Positions 23,150 through 35,869 of a DNA stretch of 64,000 nucleotides are shown piece after piece (the stretch's first letter is position 1; every line of letters starts with the position of its first letter). The stretch lies in contig NC_081415.1 in NCBI RefSeq assembly GCF_030272615.1, positions 191,606,270-191,670,269 on the forward strand, read 5' to 3'. The position numbers and the translations under genes are program-made. The notes beneath the pieces were generated by a model. It ran no database searches, was not told the origin of the DNA, and was given only the letters and a program-made list of their open reading frames with translations. Source of the DNA: Cryptomeria japonica. Lineage: Eukaryota; Streptophyta; Pinopsida; Cupressales; Cupressaceae.

Positions 23150-23395
23150 ATGGAATTTCTCTCATGAGGAAAGGAAAGGAAGGAAAGGGGCTTTTATAGT
23201 CCACATCCCAGCCATCTCTCTATGGGTCTACCAATGGGTTAGAGTAGTATGGTACCACTTCGTACTCCTTGCGGGAGGTACTTAACTGCACTACAAACGA
23301 GATGTACATACCTTACCCCCTTGTGGGATTTGAACTTGTGACTCTTTCAACTCTTTCAAGAACACAAGTTCTCTTTCAAGAGGAGTATTGAAAAG
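23150..23395 (-). mobile_element. tRNA-derived SINE-like insert, head truncated
   Basis: It is absent from the matching place in segments B and C. On the minus strand it carries a B-box-like AGTTCAAATCCC (near 23330), preceded by GAACTTGTGTTCTTGA as in tRNA-like heads, and followed by an AAGGGGGTAAGGTATGTAC body. I do not see an A box or clear target duplications, so the 5' head looks lost. Confidence 0.55.
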
Positions 23396-24825
23396 ATTTT
23401 TGAAAGCTAATTCATTATTTTGTTAATCATTGTGCGTCAATGTAGTATATATTTCACATGACATATTGTGACATGGTATTTTAAGACATTCATAGAACAA
23501 TAAATTTTATGAGGACAATTATTTTGATACACTTCAATTCTAGAAGGTAATAGATGAATCGAATTTATGTCAACATATATGTCATCTAGATGTTTGTGAA
23601 TGTTGTATTTGATTTTTTGCATAGCTATTAATTGGGTTCACCAAGGTGTTTAACGTAGGAGAACATGTTCATCTATTGAGTCAACACGCTCATCAATTGT
23701 ATCTTTAGACACCACCTCGACTTCTTTGATCTACATTACTTGAAGGCAAATATATTTTAAAGGGGTCTTCTATCAAATCATTCCCTTCTATCTTAAATCA
23801 AGTGCATGAGTCAAATCAGATTGAAATAACAATTGAGATCAATTGTATAGGGTTGTGTCATTGTTCCATATTTTTTTGTGCTAGTTCAAACTTTGAGATA
23901 TTCATCACGTTGATGCAATTAGTTCTATTACTGCCTAATCATTCTAAAACAATGTAAACATCATTTCTTTACCATCAATCCTAGAGTTAACCATAATTAT
24001 CCTCTTATTTAATTATCACATTTATTTTCTTTGTATTATATCTCACAACTCTATTATCTATGTTAATTATTTGCTAGTTAAATAAAAATATATTAATTAG
24101 CCCAGATAATTTATATAAAGGTTAAATTTTATTTTTATATTTTCTTGGTGAGCTCAATATTTTCAAACATGACCAAATGTTTTCCCTTAGGAATTCTTCT
24201 CCCTCATTCAGGCTTTAGATTTGTTTTTTCTCATTTGCTTATCTTTAATATGATATTTACTTGTCGTTCCATTGTGTTCTTCTATGATAATTCATTATCC
24301 AACTTTTTTTCTTATTATTTTTCTATACTAATTTTCTTTGACCCTATTCACCCTTTCTTTGGCCTCTAGGATTTATAATTCACAATTGTTTTAGATCTAT
24401 TTTTTGTGTAATTGTGTTGATATATGAGCCTTAATGTCATTCTTAAATCATTATCCTTTACGGTTTTTTGTTTCTTTAGTCCCCACCACCCACCCTTAGA
24501 GGTTTGTATGCCATCAATTAGATCTTGCATTATATATCCTCTTAAACCATTATTTCATCCACTCATGCATATCTTGTTAAATTTCATATTTTCATATCCT
24601 TTGTTATATTGGATCCATCCATCCTTGATATTCTCATGACTTTTTATGTTATGGATGAGGATATGATTCTCTATGAAGGTATTATAAAAGATTAATTAAA
24701 AAAAGGATTTAATAGACAAGAGATGTGATAAATCTCATGATTCTCATTGACACAAGACAAATAGGTATTATCAGAAAGGCTTAAGGAAGACAAGAGATTT
24801 GTAACAAACTATAGAGAGCTATGCA

Positions 24826-24830
<5 letters not shown>

Positions 24831-24879
<49 letters not shown>
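24831..24879 (+). repeat. (GA)n microsatellite, 49 bp
   Basis: Uninterrupted GA dinucleotide tract, just beyond the end of segment A. Confidence 0.98.
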
Positions 24880-24884
<5 letters not shown>

Positions 24885-26270
24885 GTGGAGTGAAAATATA
24901 GATTTAAAAATGAAAAGAGGAGGGAATAAAGGGTCATCAAACTATTTTGAAATCATTCTGAGCCATTTTCTGGTTCCCTGACAAGTCAAGTTGACAAGGG
25001 AAAGACATTTCAAAACACCTTGTGAATAATAAAATGTCATGGGACGCTAACACTACATGCAAATATCCATGCTAGGTGCTAGTGTCTAGACAAATCACAA
25101 TCAAAATTAGCGAGAGATAAGAGAATCATGTGGTCAATAGGTAGCTATTGAAAATGCATCTTGAAGATCCTAAGAGAGACAAAGGCAGATGCAAGGGCTA
25201 AAATGAACATATATGAATCCTAAGGGAATAGACGCTAATGTTTATACAAAAGTGTAGGTAAGTGCAAGGGTATACAATTTTTGACATTACATTAGGTAGT
25301 TGAAACTACCCTCATGAGCAATTTTTTATGTCAAACTTGGGCCTATTGATTTAATTCTTGGGGATTACGATCACTCAATCCTCTTCTAATATCTTCTTCA
25401 TCTAACCTAAGTACAGACTTTATATGCCTTCCAAGTTTAACATGGCTAATTTTAAGTTTGGACTAACTCAATTTTTGTGTAGGGTAGAACTTGAGGCTAG
25501 GTATCCTCTACCTTTAGTTGATAAAAATATGTAAATAAGTGGTACTTTAAAATGGTTTATCAACGAGTATTTAGGATAATGATTTGGTAATTGTAAATAA
25601 GTAGATACTAGAATAGGAAAAAAATAAGAAAATATAGACATGATGAATAGAAAGAGGAGCTGGAAGGAGGTAGAATATTGGATGAAGTTGAAACTATTGT
25701 GCTAGAGTATGACATATGAAAGGATACTTGAGAAGAGTGAGTGAGTTGAATATATAAGGCTAGAGAAAATAGAATGAAGAAAGCACACAAAAGGTGTAAT
25801 TGAGATTTAAAGAATACCGTTTTAGAAAATGCAAGATAATTTAGAGTAAAATAAAATAATATATATTGAGTGAAGCAAAAATTACAAGTTATGAAGAAAT
25901 AAGTTCATATCAATTGAGAAGAACTATCTTATAAGAAGGTGACATGAAATATGAGAAAGAAACTTGGAGAAGATGGATGGTAGTAATGTAGGTACAACAT
26001 TAAATTTTATTTAAAAGATAACAAGGATAAGAAAGAGGATAGTGATGGTTGACTTGAATTTAAAACTAGAATCAAGTTTAGCATGACATGAATGAATAAA
26101 TGTTAACCCCTTTTTGGTCAACTTAGCTACAGATCCACTATGAGAAATTCAATGCTTTTTTGCATAATTTGTGTGTTATGCACACCTGGATAACCTGCTT
26201 GTTATGCACATTTTTGTTGGTAGTCTGTAGAAGGGGTCTTTTTTACCCTTGCATCTTTTCAGGTCCATAT
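24880..26270. other. AT-rich sequence without recognised feature
   Basis: No coding motif or LTR end found. One minus frame (25608-25790) has no recognisable domain. Confidence 0.35.
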
Positions 26271-26279
26271 GTTCTAGTT

Positions 26280-27480
26280 TTGTGTTGACCAGGTCGGCTA
26301 GTCAACTCACTTAAGGTTACCGGTTGGAGGGTCCCAATCCATTGGCGGGCCGGCCCCCATGTTCATTTTCACCCACTGGCGATAATTTCTTTTGGCTCCT
26401 CCAGTGTTGTCTTGTGGGCACATGGGTAGCTAGTTTTGCAGTTTCTTTTGGCTCCCTCAACATTGTTTGGCAGGCGTGTGATCTATTGGTTTGGTTTCTT
26501 CTCGCTTCCCCACATTGGCTTTCAACTACTACCATTATGCTTTGTGGGTGTGCAGGAACTGTTCTCCTTTATCCCACCTCCCTGCATGGTTTCTCAACTT
26601 CTGGCTTTCGTGTCATGGGCCAGTGGGGCAGTTGGTTTCCCTTCGCCCACTACTCTGCATGATCTTTCGACTGGTAGAGTTTTATGTTGCAAGTGTGCGA
26701 GAGGCTTGTTAGTTATCTTCCCCATTTTCCCTCACGATCTTTCTGAAAAACCTTTATGTTTTGTGGGGTAGTGAGCGACATGAATGTGGTGATTCCCAAT
26801 CATGGTGGGCTCGACCCTTCTCCAACACAATATCCATTGTTGATCATCACTTGGAACTCCATAGGAAGGTGGCAACTTAATCCTACGTTGATCTTTTGAA
26901 CATTCATATGGCGATATCTTGTGCGTCCATCTTTGCACGAGATCTCAGATCGATGGTTGGCATTCAAACTTGCAGAGGTCATAAGAATTTAAATGCTCCC
27001 TGTATGGTGGTTGTCGACCCAATGGTCGAGGTGATTTTTTGAGCTCAGTCAACACCCCAAATCCAATCATAATTTAATGCAGTTGCCACATTTTGATGCC
27101 ATTACTCCAGATTGGACTCTATGGATCATTCTCAGACACAATCCATGCTCATTCATTGTGGATCAGAGACCTTTTCACCTAGGAGTGTACTCAACCATGC
27201 TTATGTGTAGGGGTCGCTTCACCAACAAGGTAGTTGTTTTTCTTCTCAGACGTTAGACACTTGCAAAGGAGATTCAACACACCATCAGATCAATCAATCT
27301 GATCTTACCTTTCCTCTTGCAGATATTTTGTAACCTAACCCTAGGAACCCTAGGAGGGTTAGGGTTTCCAGTTAGGTTCAATTTTGAGTTATGCCTTAAC
27401 TATAAAGGCAATTTTTGTATCTTTCCAAAGGATATTCTCTCTTTTCTATAGAATAAAACTTATGTTTTTCTATAAAAAAT
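26280..27480 (+). other. GC-richer block with TATA, poly(A) signal and telo-box motifs, LTR-like
   Basis: Base composition rises sharply at about 26280-26800, producing overlapping open frames (26324-26771) with no recognised domain. Toward the end come CCTAACCC and GGTTAGGGTTTCC (27330-27375), CTATAAAGG (about 27402) and AATAAAAC (about 27453). This order resembles a U3-R region of an LTR or a gene flank. I found no partner repeat or ends. Confidence 0.3.
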
Positions 27481-28824
27481 TTCCTTGCCTTTGCATTAAT
27501 AAAATTATCTATCTTCATGCCTACTTTCAATTTGGATAACTTGAGTAATATTTTTTACCTTTTTGTCTAAATGCATTCTTGTCTATTTTATGAGTATGTG
27601 CGACTATGTTGATCCCTCTTAGAACTTCATCTATGAGCTAAGTGCGTCTCCTTTTGATTTTCATAAAAATTCTGACCTCCATTCATGCTTTGGGAAGCTA
27701 ACTAGGATAGGAAGTTGTGCATATTCTTGGTTGATTTTCATTGGTGTCTTGTCCAGTTACATGCAGGAAGATCATTTTAATCTAGGTGTGAACCTTTTTC
27801 CCCTTTTTCAAGAATTCCCTCTTTCTCCCTTTTCCCTATCAGAATCATTAGATTAGGTCCTATTGCATCAGATTGAAGAGAAAGCCAACCTTCTTTGGAG
27901 AATCAACCTCACTTCTCCAAGTCCAACACTTGGGAAGTTGTTTCCATGTTTCACAAGGTTGATCATCACATGGTGCAACTTTTGTGACAACAAACAAATA
28001 CAAATGATGGTAGAAGTAATGGATTTATAAAGAGAGATACAAATATAGATAGAAGACAAATTTAGAAAGGAATATGATAGTGTGTGTCTTGGTTCTTGGT
28101 TCTCGGTTTTGGAAACAATAGAGGTAAAATGAGAAATACAAAGTTGATTTAAATCTTATTTATGTATTTAGGACATATTGTGGTTGGTTCACTAGCCTAA
28201 AAGAATAGTTTTACTATTTAACGCTTGTTTGGAGAATTTAATTCACAAATCACTTAAATTTTTGAGTTGTTTGATGTAAAAGTATTGTTGACCTATAAGA
28301 AATCTTGCATCCACCAAAAAAAATTATCTTTAGTTTTTTTTGTTTTGCAATTCATTATTTATTTTCAATTTATTCTTGTTTGTCATATGTAGTTGGAATT
28401 TTAGATATTTAACAATTGAGTGTTTAGACCAATAGACTTAATCATTTGGATGGTAGAAAATTTGTTTCAATTCATCATGATGTTTTTACCAAAGCATCAA
28501 TCTATCATTTAGTGCATGCCCACATGTTCATTATGGATTTCATGTTAATTATTTAGAATGTCTTTTTAGATCAACCTAAGAATGTCTATGAATGTGCACC
28601 ATGATTTAGAGCCTTGAATTGAAAGAGAATAATTTGAGTGGCCTTATTGGTCCAATGGTGGGTTGTGGTTATTTACACATTAAGTTTATATTACCTTACA
28701 ATAGAGGGCAAATAGAGATTTGTGAATCAAGTAGTTTTTAGTAAAGCATAATATAGTTATGGCAGCAAGATCAACTTGATGAAGGTAGCATTTGGAGCTG
28801 CACTCATATTTAGTCCTTGATTTT
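27481..28824. other. AT-rich sequence without recognised feature
   Basis: Spacer before segment B. Small frames at 27868-28059 and 28686-28907 have no domain. Confidence 0.35.
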
Positions 28825-29964
28825 ATTTTATTATAAGTCTTAGTAGAAGAAAACTTTGAGATAACTTCCATTGTATAGTAATAATATATTAATTCTAGTA
28901 ACATCATGTTATTGTGTTGATATAATTTTAATTTTGCTATGCATTGTTTGTGAGTTATTACGATAAGGCAACATGGTTGGATGGTCTTTCAATAGACCCT
29001 TCATCCACAACTACATCAACATATTCTAATTGCATTGCCTAGATTTCCCTATGACTCCAAAACACAGCTAGTTCTTGCACTAAGCCTTTGCATCACCCTT
29101 TTGTATTTTATTCCCAATTATTAAATTCCAAGATCCTAATTTCTTAATTATGCTCATTTAGAATAGTGTTAGTTGTTTCATTATATGTTGTATTCCCCTC
29201 TTGTATCAGACATACTTGTATCAGAGATAGGGACTTTAGAATAAAAAATCTTCACTTATTAATTTCTCAAAGGTGGTTGCCAATGCCTCCAGTTTGTTCT
29301 TGTAGGCCTAAACATTAAGTTGAATCTCTATTTAGAGGTAAAGGTAGTCCATAGGTTAGTTTTCGTAGTCAAGGTTCATTTTGGCACACCACATTTAGAT
29401 TTGCAATCATGCATATTAGATCTATAGGTGTAAAATCAACCTTAAGTCACACACAATTCCAATCTTCATAAATCTCAAATGTCTTATTATGCTCATCCCA
29501 AATCCAAAATCAGACATCAAGTATCAATCATTTGTCACAAAACAAAGCTTACCAACAAAGTTTACCTCATCTACATCAACACCATGGTACATAATTATTA
29601 TTATATTTATTTTCATTTCTAAATTCACTTAAATATACTAATTTGTTGAATTGTTTTTATTCAGTTGATGTTTCATTAAGATTCAACCACGTAGCTTTTT
29701 AGAGACAACAACCCATCTATCATAAACATCAATGATCTACTTAACACTCATTACATCTAGATTACGCTCACATAAATGAAACACCAAAAATTTGTAAAAA
29801 AATGTCTAGCGTTGAAACTTACTCTAAGATCAGTCATTGCAATAATATTTCAATACAAATACAATCGCTATCAAAAATTTGCCAAGACCAGACACATTAA
29901 CTTACTATTCCATATAGAAAACGTTTGAACAGTCTTAGGATTTTATGTGGATATCTATATATAT

Positions 29965-30310
29965 GTATGATCGTCATGGGATCTCACGCTATCTGAAAAT
30001 TGCTCCGGGATCGGCATCCATCTGCCTCATGTCGTTAAAGCATATCAAAAAGCCAAGTTTCTCCTCTACAGAAAGGATGGAACAATGGCTGACCGGCAGA
30101 ACAGTAAGCGTTAGTTGGCGGGCAAGGCAGACAAGACTGACGGTGGTTTATAAAATATTCTGCTCTGCTTCTTAATTTCTTAATCCACTTATGTCTGCTG
30201 CCAGAGAATCAAACCGTCCATGCCTCACTCTCCAATTTAGCTCCCAGCAGGGCTGAAGTTTGATGAGCATATGACCCTATTTTAGGGTTTCAATCGTGAC
30301 CTTTTTCTTT
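29965..30310 (+). promoter_or_regulatory. Promoter-like cassette, copy 3 (segment B)
   Basis: TATA at 30149-30156 in GGTTTATAAAATATTC, ATG at 30191, telo-box-like AGGGTTTCAATCG near 30282. Compared with copy 2 it has small deletions, including the CGCGCC stretch. The plus frame 29945-30175 spans it with no domain. Confidence 0.55.
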
Positions 30311-30403
30311 TTCTTTGTGAGTGATGAAAGGTGGCATTGGGGCAGACCGTAAATATTCTATAACTAATTTATTCATTGCCTTCTTTCTCACCAACATTGA
30401 CTT

Positions 30404-30805
30404 ACTGTTTCATTTTGCCTAAACTTTTCTGTTGATTGGGTTGTTCTCTAACTCCGTTTTTCTTGTCGAGATGTTTTAAGTGTTGAATCGTATGAGTTGG
30501 GGTTCTTTCTCATTTAACAGGAATGACTTAAATCTCACACACTAAGCTTACATTTCTAGGCTTAAAAGTGTTAAACACTTAGAATTGACAGACATTTTCT
30601 AGACTTAATATGTTGCTTAATATGTGTGGTCACACTAAGAATACATTTTCTAAACTTAGTATGTTGCTTGAGGTGTGTGGTCACACTAAGAATACACTTG
30701 TAGACTTAAAAGTGTTACGTGCACTCAGAGTTGACTAACATTCTCTAGACTTAATATGTTGCTTAGTGTGTGGGGTTTAAGACTGACCCACTTAACATAA
30801 TAAAA
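30404..30805 (+). mobile_element. Retroposon-like insert with 11-bp target duplication
   Basis: AACATTGACTT occurs exactly at 30393-30403 and 30806-30816, and the insert ends in an A-rich ATAATAAAA run directly before the right copy. It has no equivalent in segments A or C. Long duplications plus an A-rich end fit LINE-driven retroposition. Confidence 0.6.
30537..30781. mobile_element. MITE-like element with 21-bp terminal inverted repeats
   Basis: Ends 30537-30557 and 30761-30781 are inverted repeats matching at 19 of 21 positions (core CACACACTAAGC / GCTTAGTGTGTG). Flanks AATGA and ACTGA (4 of 5) may be a decayed duplication. Inside are three diverged repeats of a TAGACTTAATATGTTGCTTA-like phrase. 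It lies within the retroposon-like insert. Confidence 0.5.
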
Positions 30806-32998
30806 AACATTGACTTGCCCTTTTTAACATGGTTAGAGCGGTTTTTTTATCTTAAATGTTTTTTTTCTTTAGAATCTCATTTTTGAGGTGTAAATGTGTT
30901 TGGTTTCATTATCTACATCAAAATCAATATTTTATACATGTACATCATTTTAAAGGGACTCACAATTCATCTAGATCAAATAATTATTGAAATCTATGTT
31001 ATCAAATTTAAATTTTATTTTTTTATTCTTTTTGGTAATCGTGTAAGTCAATCTAGTACATATTTCATGTGACATGATGTTATGTCATGTGGTATTTCAA
31101 GGCATTCATTGTTCACAAAATTTCATAAGGAAAAATATTTTTACACACTTCAATTCCAAAATGTTATAAATGAATCAAATTTGTGTCATCATATAGGTCG
31201 CCTACATGTCTAGGAATGTTATCTTTGATTTTTTTATAGCTATTAATTTGATCCACCAAGGGGTTTGATATAGAATATGTTCATCTATTGAGTCAACAAG
31301 CTCGACAATTGTGTCTTTAGACAACACCTTGACTTCTTAGATCTACATTACATGAAGACAAATATATTTTAGAAGAGTCTTCTATCATATCATTCCCTTC
31401 TATCCTAAATCAAGTGTATGATTCAAATCAGATTTATAACAATTGAGATCAATTGTGTAGGGTGTCTCATTGTTCCATAATGTTTTGCACTTTTCAAACT
31501 TTGAGATATTCTTTACATTGAGGCAATTAGTCCTCGCAATGACTAATCATTCTAAAACAACATCAACATCATTTATTCACCATCAATCCTAGAGTTAACC
31601 ATAATTATCCTCTTATTTAATTATCACATTTACTTTGGTTGTACTATACATCACAACTATATTATCTATGTTAATTAGTTTCTATTTAAATACATTTGTT
31701 TAAATAGCCCAAATAGTTTATGTAAATATTTTATTTTATTTTTATATTTTTTTGTGAGCTAAATATTTTCCAATATGACAAGGTTTTCTCTTAGGATTTA
31801 TTCTTCCTCAATTGGGTTTTAGATTTGATTTTTTCCAATACCTTATCTTTATATGATACTTACTTGTGGTTTAATTGTGTTCTTCTGTGATAATTCATTA
31901 TCGAATTTTTTTCTTATTACTTTTTTATATTAACTTTCTTTGACCCTATTCACCCTTGATATGGCCTCTAGGGTTTATAATTCACACTTATTTTAGATCT
32001 AATTATTGTATAATTGTGTTGATATATTAGCCTTAATGTCATTCTTATAGCATTGTCGTTTAGGGGTTTTGGTAGCTCTATTCCCCACCACTTACCTTTA
32101 TGGGTTTGTAAGTTATTGATATATCTTGCATTATATATTCTCTTAAAGAATTATCCCTTCCACTCATGCATACCTTGTTGAATTTGATATTTTCATATCT
32201 TTTGTTATATTAGATGTGTCAATCATTGATATTCTCATGACTTTCTATGTTATGGATGAGGATTGATTCTCTTTGGAGGTGTTATTTCACCATCTATGCG
32301 TTCATTTGTTCTTCCCTAAAATTGTTTGATCTTCTTTTCCTTCTCTTTTACATGCACTTCCTTCATTTGTGTATACCTTCTTGATGGTTATATTCTTCCT
32401 ATTGTTAGTGATAACTTGATGTTTGTGAGATTGATGATGATTTGTCCTTGTCATCATTCCTTCCCATGCCCTAATTCATGATTCACATTTTTGATGGCTA
32501 TAGAGCACATTTCCCTACCTGTTATTTATATATTTAGGGATGATATGTTTATTTTAATGTGATTTCCATTAATTAGGATATTCTTTGTGATGTACATTAT
32601 TCTAAATCTATGTTAGTCACATTAATACTCATTATAGTTTTTTGTTTAGTGCTCCACTACATAATGATATTGTACAACATGATAGATCTTTTGGTTTTCC
32701 TACAAATGATAATCATACATTTCCTTCTTACATTATTATTTACAGGATAAACTTTTGTCCCTTATTGATTTGTTACATGATGATTATGAAGGTACTCTAT
32801 GTGAACAAGAAAACACAAAGCAGAAAAACAATAGTCAAATACAAGAAACTATGTTTTTACCTTTCACCTAAATGCACTTGCTAAAAGATAATTCTATATG
32901 AATGACATTACATCACATACGAAAAAATTTACTATTCACTTTTCATTATCATTATGACATTTTTGAAGCAAAAATAGAAGGTATAAGTTTTTCATGGT

Positions 32999-34701
32999 CC
33001 ATGAAATCTAAATAAGAGCTTTTGGAAAAAAAATTGTGTATAAACAATTGTTTGGTGTTTTGAATCAAACCTAGTGATTCAACATCAAGAAAAGAATAAT
33101 AGAGAAATGGATTGCAAATAAGACTATATAAAAGGATTGGGTTAAAAGAAAAATAAAAAATAAAGTAGAATTAAAAAAGAAAAAAATGAAAAAGAAACTT
33201 GGAAGGATAAAAATAAATAAAGAAAAAGTGAGTGGGAATAAGAAATAAAATTTAAAAAATATTAATAGAATAAAAGAAAAGAAAATCTAGGATTTAATAT
33301 AAATTAAAAAGATAAACTAGAAAGAAAGAGAATATGAAAAATTAAGAAAAAAAAAAATTTAAAGGCAAAACCTAGACAATGAAATAAAGAGAAAGGAAAG
33401 GAATTTAAAGAAGAGGTTAAAACATCCTAAAATAAATACAAACAAAAGAAATTAAAAAAATAACTAGAAAATAAATGTCAACATGAAATAAAATAAACAA
33501 CAAAACAAAAAGAAACTAGAAAACAATGAAGAAAAATGAAATAGGGAAAAATTAAAGAGAGTAAAGAATAACAAACTAAGGGGAAACTAAAGAATTTAGA
33601 AAACAAAATAAAAATAAGAATAAGACTAAAAAGTAAGTGACCATGATGAAATAATACAATAAGAAATTAAAATAGAGGAGGAGATAAAATGAACTACCAA
33701 ACTAAAGAAGTAAATTTAATAACTAATGCACAAGAGAAAACATAAAAGAGAGTACATGAACATGAATAAAAATTAAAAAGTAAAAAGAAAAACAACTAAA
33801 ATAATAAAATAAGAAGAATGGAAGACAACATGACATGAAGGAAAATAATACAAGAGAAGAAAAACAAATTGAGGAGGAACAAAGAAGGAACAAGAGGAAG
33901 GAGTGAGAGAGAAAGAAGGACAACATTAGTGAGGATGGTCAGAATGGAGGAATTCTAGGAGGAGTTGTCAAGCTATGTCATCGTCATGATTGAGATTGGA
34001 AGTAAAATTTTGGATGGAGATCACTTCTTGTAGTTTATGTTTGAAAAAATTGGCTTCTTTCACCAAGACTTGAGTGTTTTCAATACAAATGTGATGCTTA
34101 GTAAGGTGGGAGTGCTCTGCTAAGGCTTATATCAGACATGATTGTATTTCCATATTAGTTTTCCTTTATTCTTTCTCATTTGTCAATTTGTCTTATTATT
34201 TATTTTTGCATTCACTTATTATTTTTGGAATTTCTTCCATTTCTTTAATATCCTTTTGTTTTTTCTTTGTTTTTCTTTAATATCCTTTTGTCTATTCTTT
34301 TGATTTTATTTTAGGATATTTGTACCTCTTCTTTTTATTCATTTCCTTTTATTTCATTGTCTAAGTTTTGTCCTTTTTTGGTTTTATTTCTTAGTTTTTC
34401 TTCTTCTCTTTCTTTCTAGTTGTTTGTTTCTTGTTTATATAATCCTAGAATTTCTTTTCTTTTATTCTTTTTATCTTCTTCTAATTTTATTTCGTGTTCC
34501 TACTCTTTTTTTCTTTATTATTTTTTCCTTTTTTATTCTTTTTTTTTTTAATTTTGATTTAACCCAATTCTTTTATATAGTCTTTTCTACAATACATTTC
34601 TCTACTATTCTTTTCATGTTGATGAATCACTATGTTTTATTTGAAACATCAAACGTAAATTCATACAAAGTTTATCCAAAAGCTCTGATTCAAATTTCAT
34701 G
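32999..34701. repeat. Long inverted repeat (foldback structure)
   Basis: The left arm (about 32999-33440, A-rich) and right arm (about 34300-34701, T-rich) are diverged reverse complements. Shared landmarks in order include AGAGCTTTTGG, TAGTGATTCA, GACTATATAAAA, GGGTTAAA, CTAGAAAGAAAGAGAA, GACAATGAAATAAA and CCTAAAATAAA. About 860 bp of spacer separates them, partly A-rich and partly unique (33900-34150). Long frames in the T-rich arm (34424-34741) and its mirror are composition artefacts. Confidence 0.8.
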
Positions 34702-34964
34702 TTTGAAGGGATTCACAATTAGACAACTTAAAAAAATTTAACCGACCTAAAATCATGAAGTAGGCAATATTTTTAATATTGGGTTGAAAAGGTTTAAGTT
34801 GGATTCAAATCAAACATTTTCAATTTTCAATAGGAGTAAATTGTTTAATTATCATTTTTGTCACTAAGATATGTGTTTGAAAGGTTTAAAGTTTTGAAAG
34901 AATTTTTTAATGAATTATTGTTTAATATTATTTTATATTAAATTTTGCATTACATCAGATTCAT

Positions 34965-35795
34965 TGTTGGCATTCTACACTCTTATGAGAATGGTTTGTG
35001 AGAATGGTTGTGTTGTCATTGATGGCATATTGATTAACAAATTGATAGGCAATCGACTGGCATTCACCGACATCAAGATTTCTACATACACCAACAAGCA
35101 CCAGCACCGACAGACACCTTCACCGGCATTCAGATTACATCGGCAACAATATACTGGCACTCAAGCTGACATGGAAATATATTTTATTGTAATATAATTA
35201 TCCTTTTGTAAGCTGACTTGGTAGATTGTAAAAGACTCATATATGTATGAAGCCTTGTAGGTTCATTTTGGGTAGTGATACATGTGTGGAATAAAAGGGA
35301 ATGATATGATGCAAAATTGACAGAAGAATTTTGTATAAGGACAACAAGGTTTTGGTTATTGACTGAGCTTAAACCAGTACTGAACCTGGCATAATTGATG
35401 TTGATTTGAGGAGTACATTGTATTGGATTTAATCATCCATTTTGTAAGTCAATGAGACTTCTATTTTGTAGTTGAGCAGTGAGCTCTAGGCTGTTCGCCT
35501 TCCTGCATGTAGGCCCCTCATGTAAGTAATATTTATTCATTGGCCAGTGAGTGAATATTGTGGGTCACAAATCCCATCGAGGTTTTTCCCACACCAGGTT
35601 TCCTCGTTAAATATCTTGTGTTATGGTGTGTTCTCTATGTTGTCTTTGTTATTCTTATTTGCTGCATTAATTCTTGTTTATCGGTACACTGTTTTGGGAT
35701 GCAAAGTTTTTAATAAGTATAAATATTTTGCAAACCAGTTAGACACTAATTCACCCCCCCTCTCAGTGTCTTTGGGACTGTCATTGATTCTAACA
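34965..35795 (+). mobile_element. Solo copia-type LTR with near-perfect target duplication
   Basis: It runs from TGTTGGCATT to ATTCTAACA, 831 bp. Flanks are TTCAT (34960-34964) and TTCAC (35796-35800). It contains the LTR tail signature TTTTTCCCAC...TTTCCTCG, then TTCACCCCCCCTCTCAGTG. The same family lies in reverse at 63303-64000. No internal region adjoins it. The frame 35547-35864 is translated LTR. Confidence 0.82.
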
Positions 35796-35869
35796 TTCAC
35801 TAGTATTTGTATTGGAATGAAGTGTGTTTTTTTTTTGTTGTTTTTTTATGGCAAGCGCTTTTGACTAGA

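Larger units (their letters stand above)
20850..24690 (+). repeat. Large repeated segment, copy A
   Basis: It matches segments B (28825-32980) and C (45905-51500) in order and direction, from a TTTGTTCTTGT landmark through CAACCCATCT, the promoter-like cassette, and a long tail ending near GATTCTCTATGAAGG. Copy A is special in having a tandem triplication (20909-21088), a doubled cassette, and a SINE-like insert. Frames at 24145-24639 are T-rich and without domains. What the segment originally was is unknown: a very long LTR and a local duplication are both possible. Confidence 0.75.
28825..32980 (+). repeat. Large repeated segment, copy B
   Basis: It aligns with C from about 28825 (C 45905) and with A from about 29230, through the cassette (29965-30310) and a tail that matches A until about 32280 and C beyond it, to a decayed end rich in Asp and His codons (32400-32800). 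A 402-bp retroposon (30404-30805) is specific to this copy. Confidence 0.75.

Noticed and set aside
24831-24879. GA tract as a regulatory GAGA site
   Set aside because: It is a plain dinucleotide microsatellite with no promoter near it.
26324-26771. Overlapping plus-strand open frames of 73-112 codons
   Set aside because: Three frames are open at once in a GC-rich stretch and none shows a domain.
27330-27375. Interstitial telomere repeat
   Set aside because: Only isolated AACCCTA/TAGGGTT-like words occur, not a tandem array.
34424-34741. 105-codon hydrophobic frame resembling a membrane protein
   Set aside because: It lies in the T-rich arm of the inverted repeat; TTT/TTA codons give Phe/Leu runs by composition.
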